From: a virus
Strand: one strand, 5' to 3'
Virus record (IMG/VR): IMGVR_UViG_3300025168_000067
Span: 1 to 64,000 of that record
DNA: 64,000 nucleotides
Shown: positions 56,900 through 64,000 of the stretch, piece by piece
Position numbering within the stretch: the first letter of the stretch is position 1
How the letters are laid out: each line of letters begins with the position of its first letter
The notes under the pieces: generated by a model
Seen by the model: the letters and a program-made list of their open reading frames with translations, nothing else
Database searches by the model: none
Told to the model about the DNA's origin: nothing
Made by a program: the position numbers and the translations under genes

Positions 56900-59800
56900 A
56901 TGGACTTTTCTACAGGCAATTGGTTCGGCTATCTTCGAGAAGAAGTTTTAACAGAGGGGTTGAGAGACATCGGCTTGTCCGAGGTCATCGTTGATTTCAT
57001 CGAGGACGGCATGCCAAATGCTCCCGAGAAGTCAAAGATGTACGCAGGCAATAACTGGAAAGAACACAAGTTGGGCAACCCCGGCTACATCGACAGCACT
57101 CAACAGAACTGGCTGAGTTTTATGGAGCGTAACTTTGAAGATCAGATACAGCTTCCACGCGCAACCCACAATCCAGTCCAAGCACGCACGATTACTCCCT
57201 TCTCCATAAGCGATGCCGGCTCGGACGGCAACGTCCGCGTCCGCGATTTCAGCCGGAAGCGCGTAGCATACGACGACGAAACCATCGAGCAAAACAAGAA
57301 GATCGCATTCGTCGCAGACAATATAAAGCAAGCGTGGGCAAAGCCCGCCGGCACTTGGCGCAAGACATTTATGAAAGCAGTGAAGGCACTGAGCAAAGCA
57401 GGTGTGCCTTCCGAGAAAGTTGAGGTTGTGAAAGAATATATCAATGAGCAGATGCTGTCTCAGTGGAAAACATACTGGGGCAGATATAACGAGTTATTCT
57501 CTTGGCTCAACGACGAACCAACGAACTACGAAATGATCAAGGGTGATGATATTGACAACGCCTACCAAACTGCAGTGGATGACTTGGAGAACCGAGAAGA
57601 TCCAGACAACATACTCCACACATTTGAGGACGGCTCGTACTGGTATAACTTGAATGTGTCTAACTGCGCCGTAGAGGGCGAGCGTATGGGACACTGTGGC
57701 GGTGACACTCGCGGTGTTCTAGTCTCACTCCGCAAACGCCAAAGCAAGCGCAAAGCATCCTCATCTTATATTACGATGACCTGGGGTGACGAGACCCTTT
57801 ATCAGATCAAGGGACGCTCCAACGACGCACCCCCCGAAGAAATGTGGGATCACATCGACTGGTTTATTAAGAACGTGGGTATTACCTCAGTTCAAGAAAG
57901 CGGCGAGCACTCCAGCGATTATGATGGCTTCCGAGAGATGAATGATTATCTATCCACCCGAAACCGTCACGTCTTCTTTGCCGGTCAGATTGATGAAGCT
58001 GCCATCCAAGAAGCAGTAGAAGAGGCTGTCAATGACTACGAGGCCGAAAACTCATCGATCTCCGGTGAAGTCCAAGGGCCAGACGAACACGGCGGCGAGG
58101 GAGTATATGTCTATATGACGGCCGATTGTGAGATACAGATCGACCTAGGCTGGAAAGGGTTTGAACTCAGGAACAACGAATTCACCCCTACGATTGCTCC
58201 CAACGACACCACACGAGACACGCGCTTTGAAACGATCCCGGATAACAATTGGGGAACCTCAGCGAGAAACTTTACCAGCGAAATAGACTTAGAGGAGCTT
58301 GGCTACGATTTACCCGGCGAAGGCGAGGTTGAATGGAATATCAGAATGCTGACTGGCGCCCAACCAGAGGGCGAAGACATAGATCCAGACTATCCAGCGA
58401 CCGCGCACCTTGAAATTTCGATACGTACCATGGAGCAGGAGTCCGCCGACGATGAAGACGATGCTGCCCGAAACATGCGATACTTTGGCGAGTCGGTTAT
58501 AGAAAACTTCGAGGATAACTACGAAGAGCTTCGCGAGAAGGTGCGATCCCAACTAGCAGAAGGCGGCTATGCAGTCAAAACTCCATATGATCGCGAACGA
58601 ACGGGTATGACCGAGCTGGATCTTGACAACTGGAAGATCTGGTCAGATGGTCCGAGACTAGAGTTTTGGTTCAGGCGTGGTCAGAGAGATGACAATGCTG
58701 TGTTAAACTCTGGCGGAGATATCGGCAGTGTCTCAAACATGATCAAGATGTGGGGTTTTGATGAAAACAGGGAAGGACACATGGATGGAATATACCGCAA
58801 GATGTTTGGGTCACCTTCTGTTGGCCGGCCCTTGCGTGTAGAGAACGATGATCTGAGCCGCAACATGGCAAGAAACTTAGAGAAACTTTACGCCGCAGCA
58901 GAAGGGGAGGCCACAGGACAGCAGCCGCTAGCCCTCGGCGCCAAATATGAAGCTCCTGCCGCTAGTATTGTATTGGCGAAAGACTCACGCTTTATCATCA
59001 TGCCAGAGACAACATTAAAGAGGGATCAGTACCCCTCCATGTTGCTCAATTGGAAGTATGAGATTGGGGTGGGCAGCAAGTCGTCGCCCGAAGAAGTTGA
59101 AGTTGTTAAAGACATTGTGCATTATTTTAACGCACGTCCCGACATGGTGGAGGAAGCTGCAAAGGAAACAATCCGCACATCCATACAGGGATTAGAAGCG
59201 CTTGCAGATGCCACCAAGAACGATGTAATGTCGGGCAAGTGGCCCCAGAGCGCCATCCAACATATTGACAGCCGGTACGGAGCCGCGGCCATGTCAGGCT
59301 CCGACACCAATGCTGAGCGTATTATAATGATCACTACGTGGATCAAGGAAAACTTTGATCAGATGGGTGAAGTTGAGAGGTGGGTTGCTTGGTTCAGGTT
59401 TTTGAAGCCACTGAAAGAGGGATATTTTAACATAGCTCGCGGCGGAGATATCGAGATGGACGACGATGCCAACATTGGCCGGCCCGAGAATTGGAGCAGA
59501 AAAGTCAAAGAACAGATGACGCGTTTAGGAACCTACGGCGGCACCGTGAGGAACTATGCCGGCGTTTCGATCCAAGAGAATATAGAAGATCAGATTGAGA
59601 GAATTGAAAGACTTTTGCAGGAGAAGGATACAAATTATGATCTCCGCATTTATAGTATAGTGATGGATGTTTCAGTATCAAAAGATGTTGGTGGAGAGGT
59701 CCAGGAGACACAGACAGAGATCCGTGGTATCAATGGTGTGACTACCGTACGAACGTTGGGTAACTTAACACCAACAGGGGTGACGCACACAGGTAAGTTC

Positions 59801-60409
59801 GAGATCAAGTTTGAGATCTTGGGAGGTATGAGTCGCGTGAAATATAGGGATCGAGTTCTTATCCCCGGAATGGCACGAATCAATGGCTTAAAGATTTTGA
59901 GAGTCTCGCCAATACACAGAACTAACAAGCGTGGCACCATCAGAACAGTGCGCGAGGCGATGGAAAATGCCATTAACGAGGCAGGGTTTGGAGGTATGGC
60001 TGGTGCGATGAGTTCGGTGCGCACACAGAATACGCGCACGATGCCCACACCCCGCGGGACATTGGATGATATAATGGCTGACTGGCGGGATGGCGGCGTG
60101 ATGACATATGACGCACCGATGGACACAACAGACATGCGGTATCATGTGATGATGCCAGTGGAGGAGATGTGGGAAATCATATGCCGGTCACAAACAAAAG
60201 GCTCTGGCCCAATGTTTAGAGCGCCCAAAGATGGTTTCGATGGAATGTATCAGAACTTTATTAGAAATGGCGCCACCGCTCCTGTGTATATAGCAATCGG
60301 CAAGAACGGCAAAATAAAAGTAACAGGCAACGAAGACTTGATTTGGTATGCCAAAGAAAGCGGCTTAGAAGAATTACCAGTGTTTCTCTCGTATCAAAGT
60401 CAAGTATAA
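56900..60409 (+). CDS. Giant conserved virion-associated protein (1169 aa)
   Basis: The N-terminus NWFGYLREEVLTEGLRDIGL carries an L-T-E-G site after a helix, like a capsid-targeting sequence. Residues ~247-275 (WYNLNVSNCAVEGERMGHCG) contain Cys256, His265 and Cys266 in a PcfJ-like C...EG-x-x-MGHC motif. Residues ~1125-1169 (VYIAIGKNGKIKVTGNEDLI and SGLEELPVFLSYQ) resemble a ParB/sulfiredoxin-type domain with the 'ELPVF' strand. The middle is acidic. I recall relatives in many marine phages; no function is known. A late motif precedes it, and it would be the largest packaged protein. Confidence 0.6.
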   Translation: MDFSTGNWFGYLREEVLTEGLRDIGLSEVIVDFIEDGMPNAPEKSKMYAGNNWKEHKLGNPGYIDSTQQNWLSFMERNFEDQIQLPRATHNPVQARTITPFSISDAGSDGNVRVRDFSRKRVAYDDETIEQNKKIAFVADNIKQAWAKPAGTWRKTFMKAVKALSKAGVPSEKVEVVKEYINEQMLSQWKTYWGRYNELFSWLNDEPTNYEMIKGDDIDNAYQTAVDDLENREDPDNILHTFEDGSYWYNLNVSNCAVEGERMGHCGGDTRGVLVSLRKRQSKRKASSSYITMTWGDETLYQIKGRSNDAPPEEMWDHIDWFIKNVGITSVQESGEHSSDYDGFREMNDYLSTRNRHVFFAGQIDEAAIQEAVEEAVNDYEAENSSISGEVQGPDEHGGEGVYVYMTADCEIQIDLGWKGFELRNNEFTPTIAPNDTTRDTRFETIPDNNWGTSARNFTSEIDLEELGYDLPGEGEVEWNIRMLTGAQPEGEDIDPDYPATAHLEISIRTMEQESADDEDDAARNMRYFGESVIENFEDNYEELREKVRSQLAEGGYAVKTPYDRERTGMTELDLDNWKIWSDGPRLEFWFRRGQRDDNAVLNSGGDIGSVSNMIKMWGFDENREGHMDGIYRKMFGSPSVGRPLRVENDDLSRNMARNLEKLYAAAEGEATGQQPLALGAKYEAPAASIVLAKDSRFIIMPETTLKRDQYPSMLLNWKYEIGVGSKSSPEEVEVVKDIVHYFNARPDMVEEAAKETIRTSIQGLEALADATKNDVMSGKWPQSAIQHIDSRYGAAAMSGSDTNAERIIMITTWIKENFDQMGEVERWVAWFRFLKPLKEGYFNIARGGDIEMDDDANIGRPENWSRKVKEQMTRLGTYGGTVRNYAGVSIQENIEDQIERIERLLQEKDTNYDLRIYSIVMDVSVSKDVGGEVQETQTEIRGINGVTTVRTLGNLTPTGVTHTGKFEIKFEILGGMSRVKYRDRVLIPGMARINGLKILRVSPIHRTNKRGTIRTVREAMENAINEAGFGGMAGAMSSVRTQNTRTMPTPRGTLDDIMADWRDGGVMTYDAPMDTTDMRYHVMMPVEEMWEIICRSQTKGSGPMFRAPKDGFDGMYQNFIRNGATAPVYIAIGKNGKIKVTGNEDLIWYAKESGLEELPVFLSYQSQV

Positions 60410-60421
60410 CACAGTATCGTC

Positions 60422-60430
60422 ATACTTATT
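60422..60430 (+). promoter_or_regulatory. Weak late-type motif ATACTTATT
   Basis: Matches the second half of the late motif only (TACTTAT). It is 5 bp before the protease start, with no ribosome site, so its role is doubtful. Confidence 0.25.
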
Positions 60431-60435
60431 ATAGT

Positions 60436-61206
60436 ATGAATAGGTTTTTAAAATGGGTAAAAGTGCTATTTTGGGCCGGCTTAGGTGCCATGGCGACCCT
60501 CTCAATAATAACAGCCATCGCCTACGAACAATATCATTTTCCAACACAAACAGAAATACAAGATCCAACAAATATAAGCACAGAATATTCAGGAGATTAC
60601 CAGAGAACCATACTCAAGTCAAGGATGAGTTCGGTTTTAATAGTATCGGGAGATTTCTTATCAGGAATGACTGCGACTCAGTCCGCTACTTATTTTGTCG
60701 CTAACGACACTCCATATATAATAACGACAGCCCATGGCATTCTTGGCCCGTGCTTTCTAGTAGCTGTATCCCACGAAGAAGAGACAATAGGATGCACCGA
60801 CTATATGATAATTGATAGAGAAGCAGATTACGCGATTATAAAGATAGAAGATAAATTTTTTAATAGGACACCAATAAGAATACCGGAAGACTTACCTTTA
60901 GGAAAAGAATGGAAGAAATCGTACTCGATTTTAAGCAAAATAATATATACAGGATATCCAAATATGGTTGGCCCTTTAACTTTAAAGGGAGATGTGGTAG
61001 GATATACTGGTGGAGAATTGGTTTATATCTTCTCACATGCATACAGTGGCTCATCGGGGTCCGGCGTATTTTCAACAGATGGAAAGTATATAGGAATGAT
61101 AATGGCGATAGATGTGGGCCAAAATGAGCTTGGTGTCGATGTTTTAGAGAATATTGTTATTGTAACTCCTTCCTTTAAAATAGACTGGGCCGTAGTTTTA
61201 GACTAA
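60436..61206 (+). CDS. Membrane-anchored trypsin-like serine protease
   Basis: 256 aa from the ATG at 60436; an upstream start at 60343 would overlap the giant gene. Residues 7-30 (WVKVLFWAGLGAMATLSIIT) are one membrane segment. The catalytic triad is His100 (ITTAHGI), Asp131 (READYAIIKI) and Ser207 in GSSGSG, with the VFSTDGKYIGMIM strand after it. The order His-Asp-Ser and the loop sizes are those of trypsin/DegP-like proteases without PDZ. The protease domain would face the periplasm or be in the virion. Function in lysis, superinfection exclusion or host cleavage is open. Confidence 0.82.
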   Translation: MNRFLKWVKVLFWAGLGAMATLSIITAIAYEQYHFPTQTEIQDPTNISTEYSGDYQRTILKSRMSSVLIVSGDFLSGMTATQSATYFVANDTPYIITTAHGILGPCFLVAVSHEEETIGCTDYMIIDREADYAIIKIEDKFFNRTPIRIPEDLPLGKEWKKSYSILSKIIYTGYPNMVGPLTLKGDVVGYTGGELVYIFSHAYSGSSGSGVFSTDGKYIGMIMAIDVGQNELGVDVLENIVIVTPSFKIDWAVVLD

Positions 61207-61228
61207 TTACAGGAACGAGGAACAATCA

Positions 61229-61432
61229 ATGGAAGAAAAGAAAAGCAAGCAGTGTCTCACTGCGATGCTAAAAAAGTTTAGCTCACTCGACAATCAGATT
61301 TCACGTATTAAAGATCAGTTAGACGAACTTAGAAAACTTATGATCGATGGAGAACCCATCGGTGAAACCAAAGAGGATATATGTTTAGTAACAGAAGCAA
61401 CATTATTAACACCAACCAAGGAAGACACGTAA
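61229..61432 (+). CDS. Small coiled-coil protein
   Basis: 67 aa. Residues ~10-45 form a helix with heptad-like hydrophobics (LKKFSSLDNQISRIKDQLDE then LRKLM). The C-terminal part is acidic. It overlaps the next gene by one base as TAATG. No family is recognised. Confidence 0.48.
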   Translation: MEEKKSKQCLTAMLKKFSSLDNQISRIKDQLDELRKLMIDGEPIGETKEDICLVTEATLLTPTKEDT

Positions 61433-61791
61433 TGTCAGATGATAATGTAATAGGGTTAGAGATTTCTCCCATAGAGGGGCCAATGTCGATCGAGCCAGAA
61501 GACCTGAAGCCTAAGAAGCCCAGCAACAGAGCACCAGAGGGCATTAGAACTTTCACTGTATGTCGTCAAAGTGACGAGACTGGCATCTCAGGCGAGGGCG
61601 TAGTCATTGAGGGTGCTACCTTCGCAACAGGACACACAGTAATACACTGGCTTACACCAGCCCCCCGCGGCAGTATTGCGTTCTTTGATGCGTTTGACGA
61701 CTTCTTAAAAATTCATATTAAGCCTCATCCAACAAATAGAACTATTATTACATTTGAAGATGGCGAACAAGCCACTTACGACGGAGGATAA
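61432..61791 (+). CDS. Conserved small beta-rich protein
   Basis: 119 aa from the ATG at 61432, which overlaps the previous stop; an in-frame start at 61381 is inside the previous gene. Residues ~38-85 (GIRTFTVCRQSDETGISGEG, VVIEGATFATGHTVIHWL, SIAFFDAFDDFLKIHI) match a pattern seen in bacterial and phage small proteins with 'SG-x-SG-x-G...F-x-x-G-x-x-V-x-x-W' strands. Function is unknown. Confidence 0.6.
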   Translation: MSDDNVIGLEISPIEGPMSIEPEDLKPKKPSNRAPEGIRTFTVCRQSDETGISGEGVVIEGATFATGHTVIHWLTPAPRGSIAFFDAFDDFLKIHIKPHPTNRTIITFEDGEQATYDGG

Positions 61792-61835
61792 TGGCAGAGT
61801 ATATTGCACCTCCGTGATTCGTATAAAGATTTAGG

Positions 61836-61845
61836 AACTATTTAC
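61836..61845 (+). promoter_or_regulatory. Putative late promoter motif AACTATTTAC next to the start codon
   Basis: Full match to WACTAYTTAY ending 5 bp before ATG 61850, or 14 bp before ATG 61859. A transcript from it would be leaderless or nearly so. Confidence 0.6.
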
Positions 61846-61849
61846 TATT

Positions 61850-62767
61850 ATGAATGGAATGAGTTGGAAAGATTTTGTTGATAGCCTTCACGAAGTTGAA
61901 GCATATCAACAGAAGGTGAAGAGGGCACCCCGTGATAAGCTCACCAAACGAGGCCCACAACGCAAAGGGGGCGCCCCGTTTGATGAGGAGCCCAATCCTA
62001 TCAATAAGTCGGCAGCGCCGGCCCAGGGTAACGTGGGCCTTGAAGAAGAAGTTGAACCGGAGTCATTCGATTCACACGACACTCTTGCAACAGGTATTTG
62101 GATAGATGGCGACCGAGTTGCACCCAAGGTGGTGGCCCGCCTAAATAAAATAGCACAAGATTTCATAGACAGTCTTCCGGTTGAAATAGATATAGAAGAC
62201 ATTAGACTGACGGGCTCTCTCGCAAACTATAATTGGTCGAACTACTCCGATGTAGATCTTCACATCATTGTCGATTTTCTTGGTATTGACGAGAACAAAG
62301 TACTTGTTAAAGCGTTCTTTGATAATGCGAGAATGCGATGGAACAACAGACACCAGATCAGAATGAAGGGCTATGATGTTGAAATATATGTGGAAGATTC
62401 AAGAGAACAACACGTATCGTCAGGTGTGTATTCTTTGATGAACGGTGAGTGGGTAACAAAACCACGCAAATATCGCAAGAGCATTGATTTTCCTGCCGCG
62501 CGCCGCAAAGCAGCCGACTTGGAATTCCAAATAAACATTATCGACAACCTCATCACTGCAAAAAAATTAAAGAGCGCCCTGAAGAATGTTGAACGAGTTA
62601 AAAGAAAGATAAAGAACATGCGTCATGCTGGCTTGGAGAGTACACACAAAGAGTTTTCAATTGAAAATATTGCCTTTAAAATCTTGCGAAGAAATGGTAT
62701 GTTAGGTGTGCTCGATGAATTTAAACATAAAATATATGATGACATGATGACGGTCAAAGAGGAATAG
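61850..62767 (+). CDS. Pol-beta-type nucleotidyltransferase with capsid-targeting-like N-terminus
   Basis: 305 aa, or 302 from ATG 61859. Residues 4-15 (MSWKDFVDSLHE) resemble T4 capsid-targeting sequences such as MKTYQEFIAE. Residues ~20-90 are a basic then acidic linker. The enzyme core has Gly-Ser at 122-123 and Asp134-Val-Asp136 in TGSLANYNWSNYSDVDLHII, the GS-x(10)-DxD signature, with a third acid at 176 or 178 in GYDVEIYVED. It transfers nucleotides to an unknown acceptor; RNA, protein or a small molecule are all possible. The late motif and N-terminus suggest it is packaged. Confidence 0.72.
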   Translation: MNGMSWKDFVDSLHEVEAYQQKVKRAPRDKLTKRGPQRKGGAPFDEEPNPINKSAAPAQGNVGLEEEVEPESFDSHDTLATGIWIDGDRVAPKVVARLNKIAQDFIDSLPVEIDIEDIRLTGSLANYNWSNYSDVDLHIIVDFLGIDENKVLVKAFFDNARMRWNNRHQIRMKGYDVEIYVEDSREQHVSSGVYSLMNGEWVTKPRKYRKSIDFPAARRKAADLEFQINIIDNLITAKKLKSALKNVERVKRKIKNMRHAGLESTHKEFSIENIAFKILRRNGMLGVLDEFKHKIYDDMMTVKEE

Positions 62768-63013
62768 ATGAAGTTCTGTGACATTGATAAAGATGCAAAG
62801 GTATTCCCTGGTGAATATATCTTATATGAACCGAAGAACCAGATTGTTTTATGCGGCGCATTTAATAGAAAAGAAAACTTTATTCGTGTTCTCCACAATG
62901 GGCGCCTTTTGCAAGATAAAATAGAAAACTTTAAAAAAATAGAGCTTTCCAAGAAGGAGAGAAAACAAAAAACGGGCGGCTGTAAGAAGTGTGGCAAAAG
63001 CAATGTCCTATAA
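62768..63013 (+). CDS. Small conserved protein with C-terminal Cys pair
   Basis: 81 aa, starting right after the nucleotidyltransferase stop. FCDIDKDAKVFPGEYILYEP and CGAFNRKENFIRVLHNGRLL are typical of a small family in marine phages. The end GGCKKCGKSNVL has a Cys pair. It probably works with the upstream gene, but no function is known. Confidence 0.58.
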   Translation: MKFCDIDKDAKVFPGEYILYEPKNQIVLCGAFNRKENFIRVLHNGRLLQDKIENFKKIELSKKERKQKTGGCKKCGKSNVL

Positions 63014-63281
63014 ATCGAAGTTGAATAGTGGATATGTTAGCGTCGGGCCGTTTTTAGAAGCTGAAAAAGCAGTATCGGAGTTTATAGAAAACATGTACTT
63101 TACAGTTCTTATGAATGAATCAATGAAAGAGCGAAAACAGATTCAGAAAATCTATGATGCGGCCATCAGAGAAAATGATCACGAAGCAGAGAGTGTCGCC
63201 AAAAAACAATTACAGGCCGCCGATAATATGCTGGCCTTGGCCTTGACCAGCATAGAGTACGATGAAGCTTCAGAAGTATGA
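63003..63281 (+). CDS. Small helical hypothetical protein
   Basis: 92 aa from the ATG at 63003; a GTG at 62991 is an alternative. It overlaps the upstream gene by 11 bp. Helical throughout, with SVGPFLEAEKAVSEFIEN and a long charged helix. It ends overlapping the next gene as ATGA. No family is recognised. Confidence 0.48.
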   Translation: MSYKSKLNSGYVSVGPFLEAEKAVSEFIENMYFTVLMNESMKERKQIQKIYDAAIRENDHEAESVAKKQLQAADNMLALALTSIEYDEASEV

Positions 63282-63541
63282 CAAACATTTATGCGTACTG
63301 TCTGTTCGGTCAAAACGAGATGTTTTGTGGTGTCTATTCATCACTTAGGGCCGCACATCGTGATGCTTTGAAGCTGTGCAATAAAGGAAGCTCGGAGGTT
63401 TTTCTAAAATCGGATGAAGAGTATCTAAAGCCTTCATTGAAAACAATTAAAAAAATGTTTAAAGGTGAATTCGATACAAAAGTACAATACATTTCGTCAT
63501 CGACCTCAGCCACCATTATAAAGACTAGGTTAAAAGAATGA
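63278..63541 (+). CDS. Small hypothetical protein
   Basis: 87 aa. YAYCLFGQNEMFCGVYSSLR suggests a short beta-alpha fold like that of small phage 'WYL-type' or GIY-type proteins, but no catalytic pattern is present. It overlaps the glutaredoxin gene by 4 bp. Confidence 0.48.
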   Translation: MTNIYAYCLFGQNEMFCGVYSSLRAAHRDALKLCNKGSSEVFLKSDEEYLKPSLKTIKKMFKGEFDTKVQYISSSTSATIIKTRLKE

Positions 63542-63798
63542 AAGAAGTTTATATTGTATATGGCATCACAGATTGTCCTGCATGCCTCCGTGCATGCGCA
63601 CTGCTTATGGAAAACGATCACGAGTACACGTTTGTGAATACCGATTTCTCTACTTCTTACCGCGCTCACGTAAAAAAGACGTTCCGTTGGAAAACGATGC
63701 CGGTGATTGTTGTATGGAGCGGCATAGATCAACAACTGGTTGGGGGTTATGATGACCTTGTGTATGCCTTGGAAAAAGAGCCCAAGGCCGGCTCCTGA
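63538..63798 (+). CDS. Glutaredoxin
   Basis: 86 aa. YIVYGITDCPACLRACALLM holds the CPAC redox pair after the first strand, and MPVIVVWSGIDQQLVGGYDD has the cis-Pro and the GG-Y/F-D-D end of glutaredoxins. It can serve as a reductant for the class II ribonucleotide reductase together with the thioredoxin-like protein at 46794. Confidence 0.85.
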   Translation: MKEVYIVYGITDCPACLRACALLMENDHEYTFVNTDFSTSYRAHVKKTFRWKTMPVIVVWSGIDQQLVGGYDDLVYALEKEPKAGS

Positions 63799-63853
63799 GC
63801 GCCGTAAAAGACACAGTTTGTGTTAAATAAAAACCACAACAATAGTTAGTTAT

Positions 63854-64000
63854 GTGGAACTTAAACGCGGCGATTTGATACGGTGGGTGGTGGATCATGA
63901 GATCTATGAGGCATCGGGCGACGTTTTGGTTGGTATTTGTCCTAATTATAGACATGGAATCATCATGGAGGTTTCACATAAAGATCCAAATGCAATAATG
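63854..64000 (+). CDS. SH3-like small protein, 5' part
   Basis: The frame is open to the right edge from a GTG at 63854. VELKRGDLIRWVVDHEIYEA then GICPNYRHGIIMEVSHKDPN looks like the small SH3-type proteins at 30243 and 54042 (start 'GDLIRW', then HGIIMEVS). No standard ribosome site is seen, so the true start may differ. Confidence 0.5.
   Translation, partial: MELKRGDLIRWVVDHEIYEASGDVLVGICPNYRHGIIMEVSHKDPNAIM

Noticed and set aside
60343-60435. Upstream start for the trypsin-like protease
   Set aside because: It would overlap the end of the 1169-aa gene and add a basic stretch before the membrane anchor; ATG 60436 directly precedes the anchor.

Overview
The window is a contiguous piece of a large tailed-phage genome with a contractile tail and T4-like morphogenesis genes. 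Every supported gene is on the + strand, genes are tightly packed with many ATGA/TAATG-type overlaps, and the base composition is moderately AT-rich. Several proteins resemble sequences familiar from marine phage surveys, so an aquatic bacterial host is likely, but nothing identifies the host. I found no tRNA, rRNA, integrase, insertion sequence or CRISPR array.

Layout. Positions 1-24650 form the virion module: the end of a Ser/Gly/Thr-repeat fibre-like protein, scaffold, major capsid protein, a capsid or fibre accessory protein, neck and tail-completion proteins, two tail sheath paralogs flanking the tail tube gene, a gp26-like hub protein, the tape measure, and baseplate or other structural proteins. 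Positions 24650-48800 form the replication and nucleotide module: a short family A DNA polymerase, a possible tubulin/FtsZ-like protein, gp32-like SSB, UvsX, deaminase, 5' nuclease, DnaB-type helicase, B12-dependent ribonucleotide reductase, GroES, an amidase endolysin, a DnaE-type polymerase, a ClpP-like protease, a J-domain protein, dUTPase, a putative restriction-modification pair, a Dam-type methylase, an IMP dehydrogenase/GMP reductase family enzyme and a sigma region 4 protein. Positions 48800-64000 mix apparently virion-associated proteins (acidic core-like protein, second ClpP-like protease, a 566-aa protein, a 1169-aa protein, a nucleotidyltransferase) with a full-length GroEL, a degenerate D12 methylase homolog, a HAD phosphatase-like protein, a membrane-anchored trypsin-like protease and small redox or hypothetical proteins.

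Regulation. Two promoter classes track the modules. Near-consensus sigma70 promoters (TTGACA, mostly 17 bp, TATAAT-like; often preceded by AC) occur only from about 24.6 to 52.4 kb, several inside coding sequence. A different motif, approximately WACTAYTTAY, lies 5-65 bp before virion genes and before the genes at 48872, 56900 and 61850; I infer it is the late promoter, and the sigma region 4 protein at 48537 is a candidate late factor.

How the genes fit together. The replication set looks self-sufficient in polymerase, helicase, SSB and recombinase, and is fed by the reductase, dUTPase, deaminase and redox proteins. The chaperones and proteases would support capsid maturation. Several proteins carry short N-terminal helices with an L-x-E site like T4 capsid-targeting sequences, suggesting a set of internal proteins that are packaged and clipped by a phage protease. 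This possible ejected-protein set, together with the restriction pair and tubulin-like protein, is the most novel part of the window.
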